From JADJLQ01 sp038251405 (GTDB lineage Bacteria > Bacteroidota > Bacteroidia > Chitinophagales > Saprospiraceae): 64,000 nucleotides of DNA. Positions 7,732 through 16,382 of the stretch are shown here, piece by piece. Each line of letters starts with the position of its first letter. Position 1 is the first letter of the stretch. Under the pieces are notes generated by a model. It was not told where the DNA came from. It searched no databases and worked only from the letters and a program-made list of their open reading frames with translations. Both the position numbers and the translations under genes were made by a program. The DNA is taken from the NCBI GenBank assembly GCA_038251405.1, contig JBBSBH010000016.1:32031-96030 (forward strand). The letters run 5' to 3'.

Positions 7732-9531
7732 ATGAAAACAATTAAAAGATTACTTCCTTATCTGGTACCTTATCGGGAGAAACTCATATGGGCTGCTGTA
7801 TTCAATATATTACTGGCCATATTCACCGTTTTTACTATTCCTGCGTTTATTCCTTTTTTCCAGATTCTATTCGAAACCGATATCACCACCAACGCAAGTA
7901 GTAGTAATGTCGGCTTACTTGCGCAGATAAAATTGTTTTTTCAGCATTTAATTCAGAATGAAGGGAAGTCGACTGCATTAATATATGTATGCCTTTTTCT
8001 GATTGCCATGCTATTTCTAAAAAATTTATTCAGATACTTATCACTCTATATTATGAGCCCTTTGAGATCGGGAATAATAAGAGATATCCGTGAAAAGCTA
8101 TATGATAAGTTTTTACAGCTTCCTTTATCCTATTTTAGCAATGAACGTAAAGGTGACCTCATGTCCCGTATTACAAATGATGTTACAGAAATAGAATGGT
8201 CTGTGATTACTACTATAGAAGCTTTCTTCAGAGAACCGATCATATTACTGGGAAGCTTAGCTTTTATGATTTATATCAGCCCTACCCTTACACTGTTGGT
8301 TATTTTTCTGATGGTCTTTATAGGTTGGATAATAGGAGGGGCTTCGCGACAATTAAAAAAACAATCTCAACAAGCGCAAGACCAGCTCGGATTGGTAAAT
8401 AGTACATTAGATGAAACTATAAGTGGTATGCGCATTATTAAATCATTTAATGCTGAAGATTTTATGATGCAAAGATTTCGAAAAGAGAATGATACGTACA
8501 GGTATTTCTCATGGGAAATGATGAAAAGAAGAGACCTTTCAGCGCCACTTTCTGAGTTTCTGGGGGTCAGTGCTGTGATTGCTCTACTCTTTATTGGCAG
8601 CAAACAAGTATTTGCCCATCAAATATCCCCCGAGGTATTTCTCACATTTATTTTTGCATTTTATAGCGTCATAGATCCCAGCAAAGCTTTATCACAATCC
8701 TGGTTCAATCTTCAAAAAGCCAGTGCCGCCATGGACAGAATAGATCAGGTATTGGAGACAAAACCGGATGTGGTCAGCAAGCCGGGCAGTCCCGATATGA
8801 AACGTTTTGATTCAAAAATCGAATTTATAAATGTTTCATTCCGATACGCCCCTACCCTTCCACATGTATTAAAGAAGGTAAACTTTATCATTCCAAAAGG
8901 TAAGACTGTAGCCCTTATAGGCAAGTCTGGCTCAGGAAAAAGTACTTTGGTCGATTTGCTACCAAGATTTTATGATGTTTCAGAAGGCGAGATTTTAATT
9001 GATGGAAAGAATATAAAAGATATTGACATTACTTCATTGAGAAATCAATTTTCAATGGTTACCCAGGAAGCCATTTTGTTTCATGGTAGTGTAGAAGAAA
9101 ATATCAGGTTTGGATCAGAAGTCAATGAAAATGAAATCCGGTCAGCGGCATCATTGGCGTATGCTGATGAATTTATCATGCAGTCAGAGCAAGGTTATAA
9201 ATCCCCTATAGGCGATCGCGGTCAAAAATTGAGCGGGGGCCAAAGACAAAGACTTACTTTAGCGCGGGCTCTGGTGCGCAAGTCGCCCATACTTATTTTG
9301 GATGAAGCGACCTCTGCACTGGATACTGAATCCGAAAAATACATCCAGCAAGCCTTGGATAATGTATTACCGGGAATGACAGCTATTGTCATCGCACATA
9401 GATTAAATACTATAAAAAAAGCAGATATTATTATAGTATTAGAAAATGGTGAAGTAAAGCAAATGGGCAACCACGAAGAACTGCTGGTGTCGGGAGGAAT
9501 ATATAGTAAAATGCTGGAACTGCAGTCCTGA
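7732..9531 (+). CDS. ABC exporter, MsbA-like (fused membrane and ATPase domains)
   Basis: A 599-residue half-transporter. The N-terminal ABC type-1 membrane domain has about six helices over residues 15-320. The C-terminal nucleotide-binding domain (about 350-595) contains Walker A GKSGSGKST, signature LSGGQRQRLTLARAL, Walker B ILILDEATSALD and the H-loop AHRLN. All ATPase motifs are intact. It works as a homodimer in the inner membrane, and the size and order match MsbA/lipid A and multidrug exporters. Substrate is not determined; a lipid flippase role is plausible but inferred. It is 42 bp after accC and may be read through from that operon. Confidence 0.9.
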   Translation: MKTIKRLLPYLVPYREKLIWAAVFNILLAIFTVFTIPAFIPFFQILFETDITTNASSSNVGLLAQIKLFFQHLIQNEGKSTALIYVCLFLIAMLFLKNLFRYLSLYIMSPLRSGIIRDIREKLYDKFLQLPLSYFSNERKGDLMSRITNDVTEIEWSVITTIEAFFREPIILLGSLAFMIYISPTLTLLVIFLMVFIGWIIGGASRQLKKQSQQAQDQLGLVNSTLDETISGMRIIKSFNAEDFMMQRFRKENDTYRYFSWEMMKRRDLSAPLSEFLGVSAVIALLFIGSKQVFAHQISPEVFLTFIFAFYSVIDPSKALSQSWFNLQKASAAMDRIDQVLETKPDVVSKPGSPDMKRFDSKIEFINVSFRYAPTLPHVLKKVNFIIPKGKTVALIGKSGSGKSTLVDLLPRFYDVSEGEILIDGKNIKDIDITSLRNQFSMVTQEAILFHGSVEENIRFGSEVNENEIRSAASLAYADEFIMQSEQGYKSPIGDRGQKLSGGQRQRLTLARALVRKSPILILDEATSALDTESEKYIQQALDNVLPGMTAIVIAHRLNTIKKADIIIVLENGEVKQMGNHEELLVSGGIYSKMLELQS

Positions 9532-9558
9532 TTAAATATAGCGCATTAATTTTGATTC

Positions 9559-10695
9559 GTGATTAGAAAAATATTCAGTTTAATTTTTAGTTATTTATTG
9601 ACTATACTTCTAGTCAAATCACAAGATATTGCTCATGAATATTTGATCACATCAGAAAGTGATAGCATTAGCTTCATGACGGATTACCTGCCCAAAAATG
9701 TCAAATCTCTTACCTGGAAAAATCATGATTCCATTTGGGATTTGAATGGATTGAAAGCACCTTTTATCCGATTATCTATTGCCAAAAATCCGAAAGAGAA
9801 GCCAAAAGTATTTGAAGCTTGTAATAAAGTTGTGCAATTTGATGATGCGTCCTATGAGTATTTTAAAGATTCTGCGGGCATCGTAAAATCTTATGGAATA
9901 AGTGGAATAAATTTTTTTAAAGATGGTAAATTGTATACCGGCTATTACGATCACCCTAGAAATTTTACCAACCCTTTCATTGTTAATCTTTCATCAGGAC
10001 TTAGTAAAAATGATTACAGTCTCGTATTTCCTTGCGAATTATCTATGCTGCCTGTTTCAATAAAAGACCAGCTCCCCTACCAACCGGATTCTATTCGGAT
10101 AGTGATTGCTATTCACGAAGAAACTGAAATAAAAAATGGAAATTCTATATACCTAAACTTGCAGAGTTTAGATGTAAAAAAATGTGACCAGAAATTAACT
10201 CAAACTACTGTGATAGAAACCAAAAAATCAAACCTTGATTGGCAAAATGTCTCCCGCTTTGTGAAGTTTCCCAAATTATTCAATACAGATACCCTGCACA
10301 AAAGTCTATTCTATACTCCCTCCTCAAAAAGCCCCATCGTAGTGGCTTATTATAAAAATGTAACTGAAATAGATAAACTTATTTATAAAGCTCCGGATAC
10401 ATTCAAAGATTTACCTATTATAGAAGACTTCAAACCCAATCTTTTCTTTTTCCCAAATCCATATTCTACCGGAACACTGCGCTGTGAATTGCTGATTTCA
10501 ACACCCGGATTGTATACATTGAGAATCATTAATGTGGTGGGGGCTGAGGTAAAGCGGCAAAATCTATATTTAGATAAGGGGCTAACCCTGGACAAAGATC
10601 TCTCGGGTTTAACTAAAGGAACTTATTTTATAACATTGGAGCAAGACAAAGATCATGTATTGTCAACGAAAAGATTATTTGTGATCAAGTCTTAA
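9559..10695 (+). CDS. Secreted protein with T9SS type A sorting domain
   Basis: A 378-residue exported protein of unknown function. The N-terminal signal peptide (about residues 1-22) begins at a GTG at 9559; no in-frame ATG precedes the hydrophobic core. The body (25-290) shows no domain I recognise. The C-terminal about 80 residues (FFPNPYSTGTLRCELLI onward, including YTLRIINVVGAEVK and TYFITLEQ) match the T9SS type A sorting domain, which directs translocation across the outer membrane and surface attachment. The last 11 bp overlap the convergent purN stop region. It begins 27 bp after the ABC exporter and may be cotranscribed with it. Confidence 0.82.
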   Translation: MIRKIFSLIFSYLLTILLVKSQDIAHEYLITSESDSISFMTDYLPKNVKSLTWKNHDSIWDLNGLKAPFIRLSIAKNPKEKPKVFEACNKVVQFDDASYEYFKDSAGIVKSYGISGINFFKDGKLYTGYYDHPRNFTNPFIVNLSSGLSKNDYSLVFPCELSMLPVSIKDQLPYQPDSIRIVIAIHEETEIKNGNSIYLNLQSLDVKKCDQKLTQTTVIETKKSNLDWQNVSRFVKFPKLFNTDTLHKSLFYTPSSKSPIVVAYYKNVTEIDKLIYKAPDTFKDLPIIEDFKPNLFFFPNPYSTGTLRCELLISTPGLYTLRIINVVGAEVKRQNLYLDKGLTLDKDLSGLTKGTYFITLEQDKDHVLSTKRLFVIKS

Positions 10696-11257
10696 TAAAG
10701 AAATCTTCAATCACTTTAGGGAAATGTTCATACTCCAAAGTTTGTACTTTCTGCGCTATTTCATACGGAGTATCTGCTTTATCTATTGTGCAAGTCGCCT
10801 GAAAAATGATATTTCCCTCGTCATAATGTGTATCTACTTCATGAATAGTAATCCCTGATTTTTTTTCTCTATTCTTCCAAACTGCTTCATGTACATACAT
10901 CCCATACATACCTTTTCCTCCATATTTTGGTAACAAAGCCGGATGGATATTTATTATTCTTCCCGGGAACTGAAAGATTAGATATTCAGGTATTAGCCAC
11001 AAAAACCCGGCCAATACTATCCCATCAATCCTGTATTTTTTTAAAATCTGTATAAGTTTTTCACCGGAGCCATAATATTCTTTTTTATCCAAAACCACCG
11101 CTGGAATTTTATTCTTTTTAGCTATTTGCAGAACACCGGCATCCTTATTACTCGATACAATCAAGGTGACATTTACTTTCTTATTATCTCTAAAATATTC
11201 AATCATATTTAAAGCATTACTTCCCTTACCTGAAGCAAAAATAGCCAGCGACTTCAT
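10685..11257 (-). CDS. purN: Phosphoribosylglycinamide formyltransferase
   Basis: A 190-residue GAR transformylase that uses 10-formyltetrahydrofolate in the third step of purine synthesis. The N-terminal IFASGKGSNALNMIEYF is the phosphate-binding segment. The catalytic core INIHPALLPKYGGKGMYGMYVHEAV carries the Asn-x-His pair, and HEVDTHYDEGNII carries the catalytic Asp. The length fits PurN. Its end overlaps the end of the upstream T9SS-cargo gene on the other strand by 11 bp. It lies downstream of the porD gene on the same strand but is separated by 37 bp. Confidence 0.94.
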   Translation of the reverse strand: MKSLAIFASGKGSNALNMIEYFRDNKKVNVTLIVSSNKDAGVLQIAKKNKIPAVVLDKKEYYGSGEKLIQILKKYRIDGIVLAGFLWLIPEYLIFQFPGRIINIHPALLPKYGGKGMYGMYVHEAVWKNREKKSGITIHEVDTHYDEGNIIFQATCTIDKADTPYEIAQKVQTLEYEHFPKVIEDFFIKT

Positions 11258-11294
11258 GGGGGCTAAAATACCGTTTTTTATTGCTGATTAGATA

Positions 11295-12176
11295 TTAAAA
11301 TCTAGCTGAAAAGGTGGGTGAAATGCGGGTAAGAATATTTGCAATGTTCTCCTGCTGAGGTTTGTCTGCCACTTTAAATATTTCGACTATTTCCTTTCCT
11401 TTCGCATCCATAAAACTGATAAGCCACTGAGCAGCCGGATAACTTCTTTTAGATGCGTCTATAATATCCAACGCTCTGGCAATATTCTTCTTACCTTCTT
11501 CTACATTTTCAAACATCATATCAAGACCTAGCCTGTGATAAGTATACCAAGCACCACGCATAGTTCTTAATCTCGGGCTCATGATATTTTCAAGCAGCCA
11601 ATACCTATTATGAGAATTATCATTGGGCTTCCACCCTTCTTTGACCAGGGTGCTGGGAATAGTATTTACAATGTTCTGGCAAATCAAAAAATAATCATCA
11701 CCCCCATTAGGCGCAAAACTGTCCCCGTCCAAACCTAAAATCAAATAAGAATAAAAAGCTAATAAGGATGGCAATCTATCACTATATACATTTTGAACAT
11801 AATTAATTGGATCATTTGGCAAGTAATTAAAACTCACATCCTTGTCAATATAATTGATTAATGTAGTTTCATAATTGCTACCAAATACAGGACGAGATGC
11901 TTGAACGGTAAGGTCTGCTGAGTAAATTCCATTACCTGTTTCCTGAGTAATAGATAGCGTAAAATTGCATTTTACTTTTTCATTCAATTGATACTTATCA
12001 CTTGTCCACACTTTAGTATTGAGAAATCTCTTAATATCATCTTCCAGGGTCTTAAAGACTTTTGGATCGGTCGTTTGAAGCTTAGGAGTATTTACTTTCA
12101 CCTGGACATTCAATTCCTGAGCATCAACTTTTAATGCAAATCCAAGAATTAATAAAAAGAAAACTATTTTTTTCAT
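11295..12176 (-). CDS. porD: DUF4835 family, T9SS-associated protein PorD
   Basis: A 293-residue exported protein. The preferred start is the ATG at 12176 (MKKIVFFLLILGFALKVDAQ signal peptide); a TTG at 12185 would add three residues. Features typical of the DUF4835/PorD family are QELNVQVKVNTPKLQ just after the signal, a middle YSDRLPSLLAFYSYLILGLDGDSF segment, and YWLLENIMSPRLRTMRGAWYTYHRLGLDMM. The family is linked to type IX secretion in Bacteroidota, though its molecular role is poorly defined. It follows coaBC by about 5 bp in the order bamD-rpoZ-coaBC-porD, which is conserved in the phylum. Confidence 0.82.
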   Translation of the reverse strand: MKKIVFFLLILGFALKVDAQELNVQVKVNTPKLQTTDPKVFKTLEDDIKRFLNTKVWTSDKYQLNEKVKCNFTLSITQETGNGIYSADLTVQASRPVFGSNYETTLINYIDKDVSFNYLPNDPINYVQNVYSDRLPSLLAFYSYLILGLDGDSFAPNGGDDYFLICQNIVNTIPSTLVKEGWKPNDNSHNRYWLLENIMSPRLRTMRGAWYTYHRLGLDMMFENVEEGKKNIARALDIIDASKRSYPAAQWLISFMDAKGKEIVEIFKVADKPQQENIANILTRISPTFSARF

Positions 12177-12181
12177 TTGCG

Positions 12182-13393
12182 TCAATTATTTGAAATGAGA
12201 AAATCTTCAAGTGCAAGTACGATATCCTGAGCTACCTGCGTTTTTGATTTTAACTCAAATTTTTTCGATTTATTGTTCCTATAGAAGAATGTTGTCTTAT
12301 TGGTATCTCCTCCAAAACCTGCTCCTTTGTCAGTAAGGCTATTTAAGATTACCAGGTCAAAGTTTTTCTTTTCCAATTTTTCCTGAGCATATTCTTCACC
12401 AGTTGTGCTTTCTAAAGCAAATCCTATATGAATTTGTTGGGAAGTTTTTTTCTTACCTAATTCATATGCTATATCTGGATTCTTTATCAATTTAATAGTC
12501 AGATCTTCACTTGATTTTTTAATCTTTTCTTTGGCAATGGACATTGGTCTGTAATCAGCCACAGCTGCAGAAAAAATGGAGATATCGGTTTCACTATGAA
12601 TTTTATCCGCTTCTTCAAACATCTCCTGGGCAGATCGAACATTTACAATTTTTATGGAAGCCTCACCCGGGGTAATATTTGAAGGACCTAAAATCAATGT
12701 AACAAGCCCTCCCTTTTTTGCAATCGCATCTGCAATAGCCACACCCATTTTACCAGTACTGGCATTTCCAATAAATCTTACAGGATCTATATTTTCATAA
12801 GTAGGACCGGCAGTAATGAGTACTTTTTTACCTGATAACAAAGAAGTCTGAAGTGAAAAAAAGTCAGTCAATGCATCTACAATATCCTCAGGTTCTGCCA
12901 TTCTTCCTTCACCGGTAAGTCCACTAGCCAAATAGCCATTTCCTACGGGTATTACACGCCCTCCATTTGATTTAAACAATGTAATATTATTCTGGGTAAC
13001 GATATGATGCCACATATCCACATCCATAGATGGAGCTAAAAATACCGGACATCTCGATGCCAAATAGGCAGTTGATAGCATATCATCGGCCAGGCCGTGC
13101 ACCAGTTTGGCAATAGTATTTGCCGTGGCCGGGGCAATGACAAAAGCATCAGCCCACAGGCTTATATCAATATGATTATTCCAGCTTTGATGGGTAACTA
13201 ATTCTGAGTGAACCGGAGTATGAGTAATAGCTTCGAACGTGAGCGGTGTTACAAATTTAGTAGCCGCGGGAGTCATAATCACCCTTACTGTCGCACCAGA
13301 TTTTTGAAGGCCACGCAATAGTATTACTGCTTTGTAAGCAGCTATACTTCCGCTTACCCCTAATAGAATCTTTTTACCTAAAAGCGATTGCAT
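12182..13393 (-). CDS. coaBC: Bifunctional CoA biosynthesis enzyme CoaBC
   Basis: Phosphopantothenoylcysteine synthetase (CoaB) plus decarboxylase (CoaC), making 4'-phosphopantetheine for coenzyme A. The N-terminal flavoprotein domain starts GKKILLGVSGSIAAYKA and carries APSMDVDMW with the decarboxylase motif region. The C-terminal domain has VLITAGPTYENIDPVRFIGNASTGKMG and AAVADYRP, the synthetase signatures. I prefer the ATG at 13393 (403 residues). An upstream ATG at 13429 adds 12 residues and would overlap rpoZ by 20 bp. Cotranscription with rpoZ and bamD is likely. Confidence 0.95.
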   Translation of the reverse strand: MQSLLGKKILLGVSGSIAAYKAVILLRGLQKSGATVRVIMTPAATKFVTPLTFEAITHTPVHSELVTHQSWNNHIDISLWADAFVIAPATANTIAKLVHGLADDMLSTAYLASRCPVFLAPSMDVDMWHHIVTQNNITLFKSNGGRVIPVGNGYLASGLTGEGRMAEPEDIVDALTDFFSLQTSLLSGKKVLITAGPTYENIDPVRFIGNASTGKMGVAIADAIAKKGGLVTLILGPSNITPGEASIKIVNVRSAQEMFEEADKIHSETDISIFSAAVADYRPMSIAKEKIKKSSEDLTIKLIKNPDIAYELGKKKTSQQIHIGFALESTTGEEYAQEKLEKKNFDLVILNSLTDKGAGFGGDTNKTTFFYRNNKSKKFELKSKTQVAQDIVLALEDFLISNN

Positions 13394-13409
13394 GCGGGGG
13401 GAAAAGAGA

Positions 13410-13784
13410 TTAGGCTTTATTATGGCCACTGCTCAACTCTGGAGCATCTTCATATGTGGGAATCTCAGTAAAACGATATACAAGTTCACTATGAAGAAAT
13501 TCTTCAGTCGCAAGAATAGCCGGATTTGGCATTTTTTCGTAAAACTTAGATATTTCTATCTGCTCTTTATTTTCATGTACCTCTTCTATAGTGTCAGTGC
13601 TAATAGCAAATTCTTCCAATTTAAAATGGAGTTCTTTTTTGATATCCATGTTCAATTGATTTGCCCGGCGTGTAATCACACTGATCGTTTCGTACAGATT
13701 ACCAGTCTGTATGGCCATGGTCTTAATGTCACGTGCTCTTATATTAGGATCCACTCCTTGCACTTTGTTTTTGATGTCCGACAT
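13410..13784 (-). CDS. rpoZ: RNA polymerase omega subunit, Bacteroidota Rpb6-like type
   Basis: A 124-residue RNA polymerase Rpb6/omega family protein that stabilises the beta' subunit. The core TGNLYETISVITRRANQLNMDIKKELHFKLEEF matches the phylum's omega-like family, with the ENKEQIEISKFYEKMPNPAILATEEFL tail that Bacteroidota versions share. The ATG at 13784 lies inside the 3' end of bamD (41-bp overlap). It is preceded by an A-rich leader typical of phylum start sites, so I keep it; an internal Met (MAIQTGN) is a shorter alternative. Confidence 0.85.
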   Translation of the reverse strand: MSDIKNKVQGVDPNIRARDIKTMAIQTGNLYETISVITRRANQLNMDIKKELHFKLEEFAISTDTIEEVHENKEQIEISKFYEKMPNPAILATEEFLHSELVYRFTEIPTYEDAPELSSGHNKA

Positions 13785-14586
13785 GTTTTATTTGATTTAT
13801 TTTGTTTTTAGAAATTTGAATATAGTTTGTTACCTCTGCTTTATCCGTGCTCCTGGGGTATTTATTCTTGAACGTTTCCGCATAGGCAATACAATTCTGA
13901 TACCTTTCTTCTCTCTTTTCAAATATACTTTTTTCGGCGTATAAGAAAGCAGCTTTACAAATCAGGAAGCGAATCTGTTCAACATCCTTTGAATCAGGAT
14001 AGTCTTTCAGTACATTTTCAAAAGTGGTAATGGCCGCCTGGTACTGACCCATATTATAGTATTGTTCTCCCTGGCTAAAGGCCTTTGTCTCCAATTTTTT
14101 ACGAAGTCCATCCATTAATTTGTTACATTCCTTTGCTCGCTCACTAGTTGGATAGGTGTTTACAAATGTCTGTAGGGCATCATTTGCCAATACAGATGGT
14201 TCCTGATCAAGCCTGAAATTAGGTGATTGCAGATACAGTGAATAAGCATACATATAATCCATCTCTTCCCGATAGGGTGAATACACAAAAGTGTTGGAGA
14301 AGGTTTTGAAAGCTGTGGCTGCCGATCCATATTCCTTTTGATAGTAATAGGTATAGGCAAACATATAGTTAAGCTGCTCGAATTCTTTTTTGCCACGATA
14401 GCTGCTTACGATGGATTCAAATAATGTCTGTGTTTTACTGTACTCCTTATTCTCAAAATAAGCCACGGCTTTTTTATACATAGCCTCCGAATCATTGCTG
14501 GTTCTGATTTTTTCGAATTCACTCCTGCAGGAAAAGATGAAAAGTGATCCCATTATAAGAGAATAAATCGATTTGTTTAGAGACAT
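13744..14586 (-). CDS. bamD: Outer membrane assembly lipoprotein BamD
   Basis: A 280-residue lipoprotein of the BAM complex, which inserts beta-barrel proteins in the outer membrane. The signal peptide ends in lipobox LFIFSC (Cys about residue 20). The mature part is a string of TPR-like helical repeats, for example AMYKKAVAYFENKEYSKTQTLFESIV, FAYTYYYQKEYGSAATAFKTFSNTF and EQYYNMGQYQAAITTFENVLKDYP, matching the YfiO/BamD family in length and arrangement. It is the first gene of the minus-strand unit bamD-rpoZ-coaBC-porD. Confidence 0.93.
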   Translation of the reverse strand: MSLNKSIYSLIMGSLFIFSCRSEFEKIRTSNDSEAMYKKAVAYFENKEYSKTQTLFESIVSSYRGKKEFEQLNYMFAYTYYYQKEYGSAATAFKTFSNTFVYSPYREEMDYMYAYSLYLQSPNFRLDQEPSVLANDALQTFVNTYPTSERAKECNKLMDGLRKKLETKAFSQGEQYYNMGQYQAAITTFENVLKDYPDSKDVEQIRFLICKAAFLYAEKSIFEKREERYQNCIAYAETFKNKYPRSTDKAEVTNYIQISKNKINQIKHVGHQKQSARSGS

Positions 14587-14594
14587 TTGGGCTG

Positions 14595-14602
14595 CAAATT
14601 TA
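14595..14602 (-). promoter_or_regulatory. Promoter element upstream of bamD
   Basis: On the minus strand this reads TAAATTTG, matching TAnnTTTG. Only 8 bp separate it from the bamD ATG, so the transcript would have almost no leader. Confidence 0.5.
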
Positions 14603-14857
14603 CTATTTTTTACTGATAGTATAACGTGTATTTCAAAATATAGTGACCTGAATATCTGCTGATTAACTTTATAGCTTTGTTAAAAAAACGTAAATCAAGG
14701 CGCACTCTATGGTTTGATTATTACAATACGTATATCATAGCTATTTCTTTGAAGAACCCTTGAGCCAATAATGTAAAAACAAGGTCACTAATTTTGAATT
14801 AACAACTATTTAAACCATTTTTATCAAAAAATGTAAATATTCCCAAAATCGAAAATG

Positions 14858-15309
14858 AACGATAGGTGGCAAAGCTATCATCTCGAGCATCAAAAATTTA
14901 TCAGAAAAGAAATTAATTGATGAAGCCAACTTTCTTTTCAATTTCGCTGCTTATCTACCAAACTATGATTCACTAAATTTTTCACGATTTCCAGTCATTG
15001 CAGGCTCTTGTTTCAGGAGAGATATGATCCAAACAATGGTACCACAGGATGGAGAGATTGAGTTAAAAATTTTAACCCCATATAAATAAAAAGGAAGATT
15101 ACATCTTTCTCAATTCTGTTTCAATAGGGCATCAGCAATCAAGTAATTTGATCAATATTATGGCCCATCATTATTTCAAGGCCAAATCATGTGCGGGTTT
15201 AAATAGAGAATTGAATAATAATAAAATTGATATAAGCCAATTAAAGTATGGCATGATTGCCTGGAGAAAATTTTATCTCAAATGGTCTTCTCTCCTAGCA
15301 ACGCCATAG
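14858..15309 (+). pseudogene. Decayed reading frame, probable gene remnant
   Basis: From about 14858 an open frame without a start codon reads protein-like sequence (SIKNLSEKKLIDEANFLFNF, then LPNYDSLNFSRFPVIAGSCF) and stops at 15087-15089. Just before that stop a second frame, shifted by one base, opens and continues the same style of sequence (KKEDYIFLNSVSIGHQQSSN, later MIAWRKFYLKWSSLLA) to a TAG at 15307-15309. A single-base indel in the A-rich run around 15084-15092 would join them into one chain of about 150 residues. I do not recognise the family. No ATG precedes it, so the 5' end is also lost. Confidence 0.45.
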
Positions 15310-15543
15310 CAGCTCAAAAATCCAGACTATTATTTTACTGTTTACTTCTTCTTGGCCTAGTATTTAGTATGGGATATACTATGGATTGGGTTTTTGGCAA
15401 GGGTGAGGCACCAGTAAAAATAGACAAAAATTTATTGTAGATATTTCCCAATTAACAGATAAGTCAGCTAATAGAATTGCCACCCAACTTGTCATTATAT
15501 TTTAAACGGAAATTTTGCATTGGAATTTGTATGCAAAATCTGA
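15282..15543 (+). pseudogene. Frameshifted remnant of a small membrane protein gene
   Basis: An ATG at 15282 opens 52 codons with one membrane segment (SRLLFYCLLLLGLVFSMGYT) ending at TAG 15438-15440. A shifted frame continues at about 15431 (IVDISQLTDKSANRIATQLV) to 15505, and a third frame (LNGNFALEFVCKI) runs to TGA 15541-15543. Read across two indels this looks like one membrane-anchored protein that has decayed. Its start overlaps the end of the preceding remnant by 28 bp, as in a translationally coupled pair. The 52-residue first part could still be expressed. Family not recognised. Confidence 0.4.
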
Positions 15544-15609
15544 GGTATTGAAAATGAATTATTTATATTAAATTAAAAGGGTAAGAAATAATTTCATTTT
15601 CAAGACTCA

Positions 15610-15640
15610 GGTCTGATGACTCCTATTGTCGTATCAGATC
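15610..15640 (+). other. Hairpin in the gene-poor interval
   Basis: An 8-bp stem (15610-15617 with 15633-15640, one G-U pair) encloses a second 3-bp helix (gac/gtc). The decamer tgactcctat in its loop recurs at about 15879. Purpose unknown; listed because it lies 50 bp before the larger folded segment. Confidence 0.35.
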
Positions 15641-15690
15641 GGTACGATAAATGCAGGGATGCTGATATTCATCATCCGCACTCAATAGAA

Positions 15691-15782
15691 GGTTTAACCT
15701 CGATAAATAGTTGGTTTTCAATTCAACTATTTCATCGACCATTCGGCAATTTTTGCTTCAACTGCAAAAATTGGGTTAAACT
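15691..15782 (+). ncRNA. Candidate structured RNA, three-way junction
   Basis: A closing stem pairs 15691-15699 (ggtttaacc) with 15774-15782 (ggttaaact, one G-U). Inside it are two hairpins. One pairs 15701-15713 with 15724-15737 (13 pairs, one bulged C). The other pairs 15747-15756 with 15764-15773, a perfect 10-bp stem with a 7-nt loop. The three helices nearly abut, forming a compact three-way junction of 92 nt. It lies 185 bp upstream of the CBS-domain gene, so it could be a leader element, a small RNA, or a palindromic mobile repeat. Strand is assumed from the downstream gene. No known family recognised. Confidence 0.4.
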
Positions 15783-15966
15783 TGATTAAATCGGCTCTGG
15801 TTTTAGGATATTTGGCTTAAACCCTTTATATACAATGCCCTGAAATTCTGTTGATTAGCCTTATGATTGGTAAAATACTGACTCCTATCAGGTCATCTCA
15901 TGCTTAAGATTATTCCACGGTTGGATACTCACTATTTAGTTTTGAAGCTTAAATCGATTCTTAAAA

Positions 15967-16377
15967 ATGAATATTAAAGCCAAGATTTCTAGCATTATGA
16001 ACACCAAATTGGTCACTGTTTCAGAAGATACAGACCTGGAAAAAATAAAGCACCTATTTAACGATAATGAGATAAGACACCTGCCAGTAGTTCAGTATAA
16101 AAAGCTCATTGGAATGATCAGTTTATCTGAAATATCTTTTTTAGTAAATCCTACCCAATTTGAATTAGAAAGTCTTGAAGAAGCCATTCCCAAGACAGAC
16201 AGGATTAAAGCAAAAAACCTAATGCGCACCCGGCTGGGGAAACTGGAGCCCGACGATAAAATCGAAGTAGCCATAGATATTTTTCTTAATAATCACTTTC
16301 ATTGCCTGCCTGTGGTAGATGGTGATGACCTGGTTGGAATGGTTACACCTAATGATATATTAAAAGGTCTCGTATAA
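15967..16377 (+). CDS. Protein of two CBS domains
   Basis: A 136-residue cytosolic protein made almost only of a tandem CBS pair (Bateman module). The first is SSIMNTKLVTVSEDTDLEKIKHLFNDNEIRHLPVV (about 8-45) and the second is AKNLMRTRLGKLEPDDKIEVAIDIFLNNHFHCLPVVDGDDLVGMVTPNDI (about 80-132). CBS pairs bind adenine nucleotides or S-adenosylmethionine and usually act as sensors. With no attached catalytic domain, its target is unknown. The gene ends 5 bp from the convergent GH3 gene and follows the gene-poor interval with the candidate structured RNA. Confidence 0.9.
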   Translation: MNIKAKISSIMNTKLVTVSEDTDLEKIKHLFNDNEIRHLPVVQYKKLIGMISLSEISFLVNPTQFELESLEEAIPKTDRIKAKNLMRTRLGKLEPDDKIEVAIDIFLNNHFHCLPVVDGDDLVGMVTPNDILKGLV

Positions 16378-16382
16378 TAATT

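Larger units (their letters stand above)
14603..15966. other. Gene-poor 1.4 kb interval
   Basis: No intact gene of convincing length is seen between the bamD promoter and the CBS-domain gene. The interval holds three recognisable things, listed separately: decayed coding fragments (about 14858-15543), a foldable segment (15691-15782) and a smaller hairpin (15610-15640). I found no tRNA-like cloverleaf, no RNase P, tmRNA or SRP signature, and no insertion-sequence ends. Confidence 0.6.

Noticed and set aside
14649..15880. Similar stretches of about 25 bp around 14649 and 15840 (ctgaa..tctg.tgatta)
   Set aside because: About 20 of 25 bases agree in AT-rich DNA; with only two copies and no flanking symmetry it is not convincing as a repeat.
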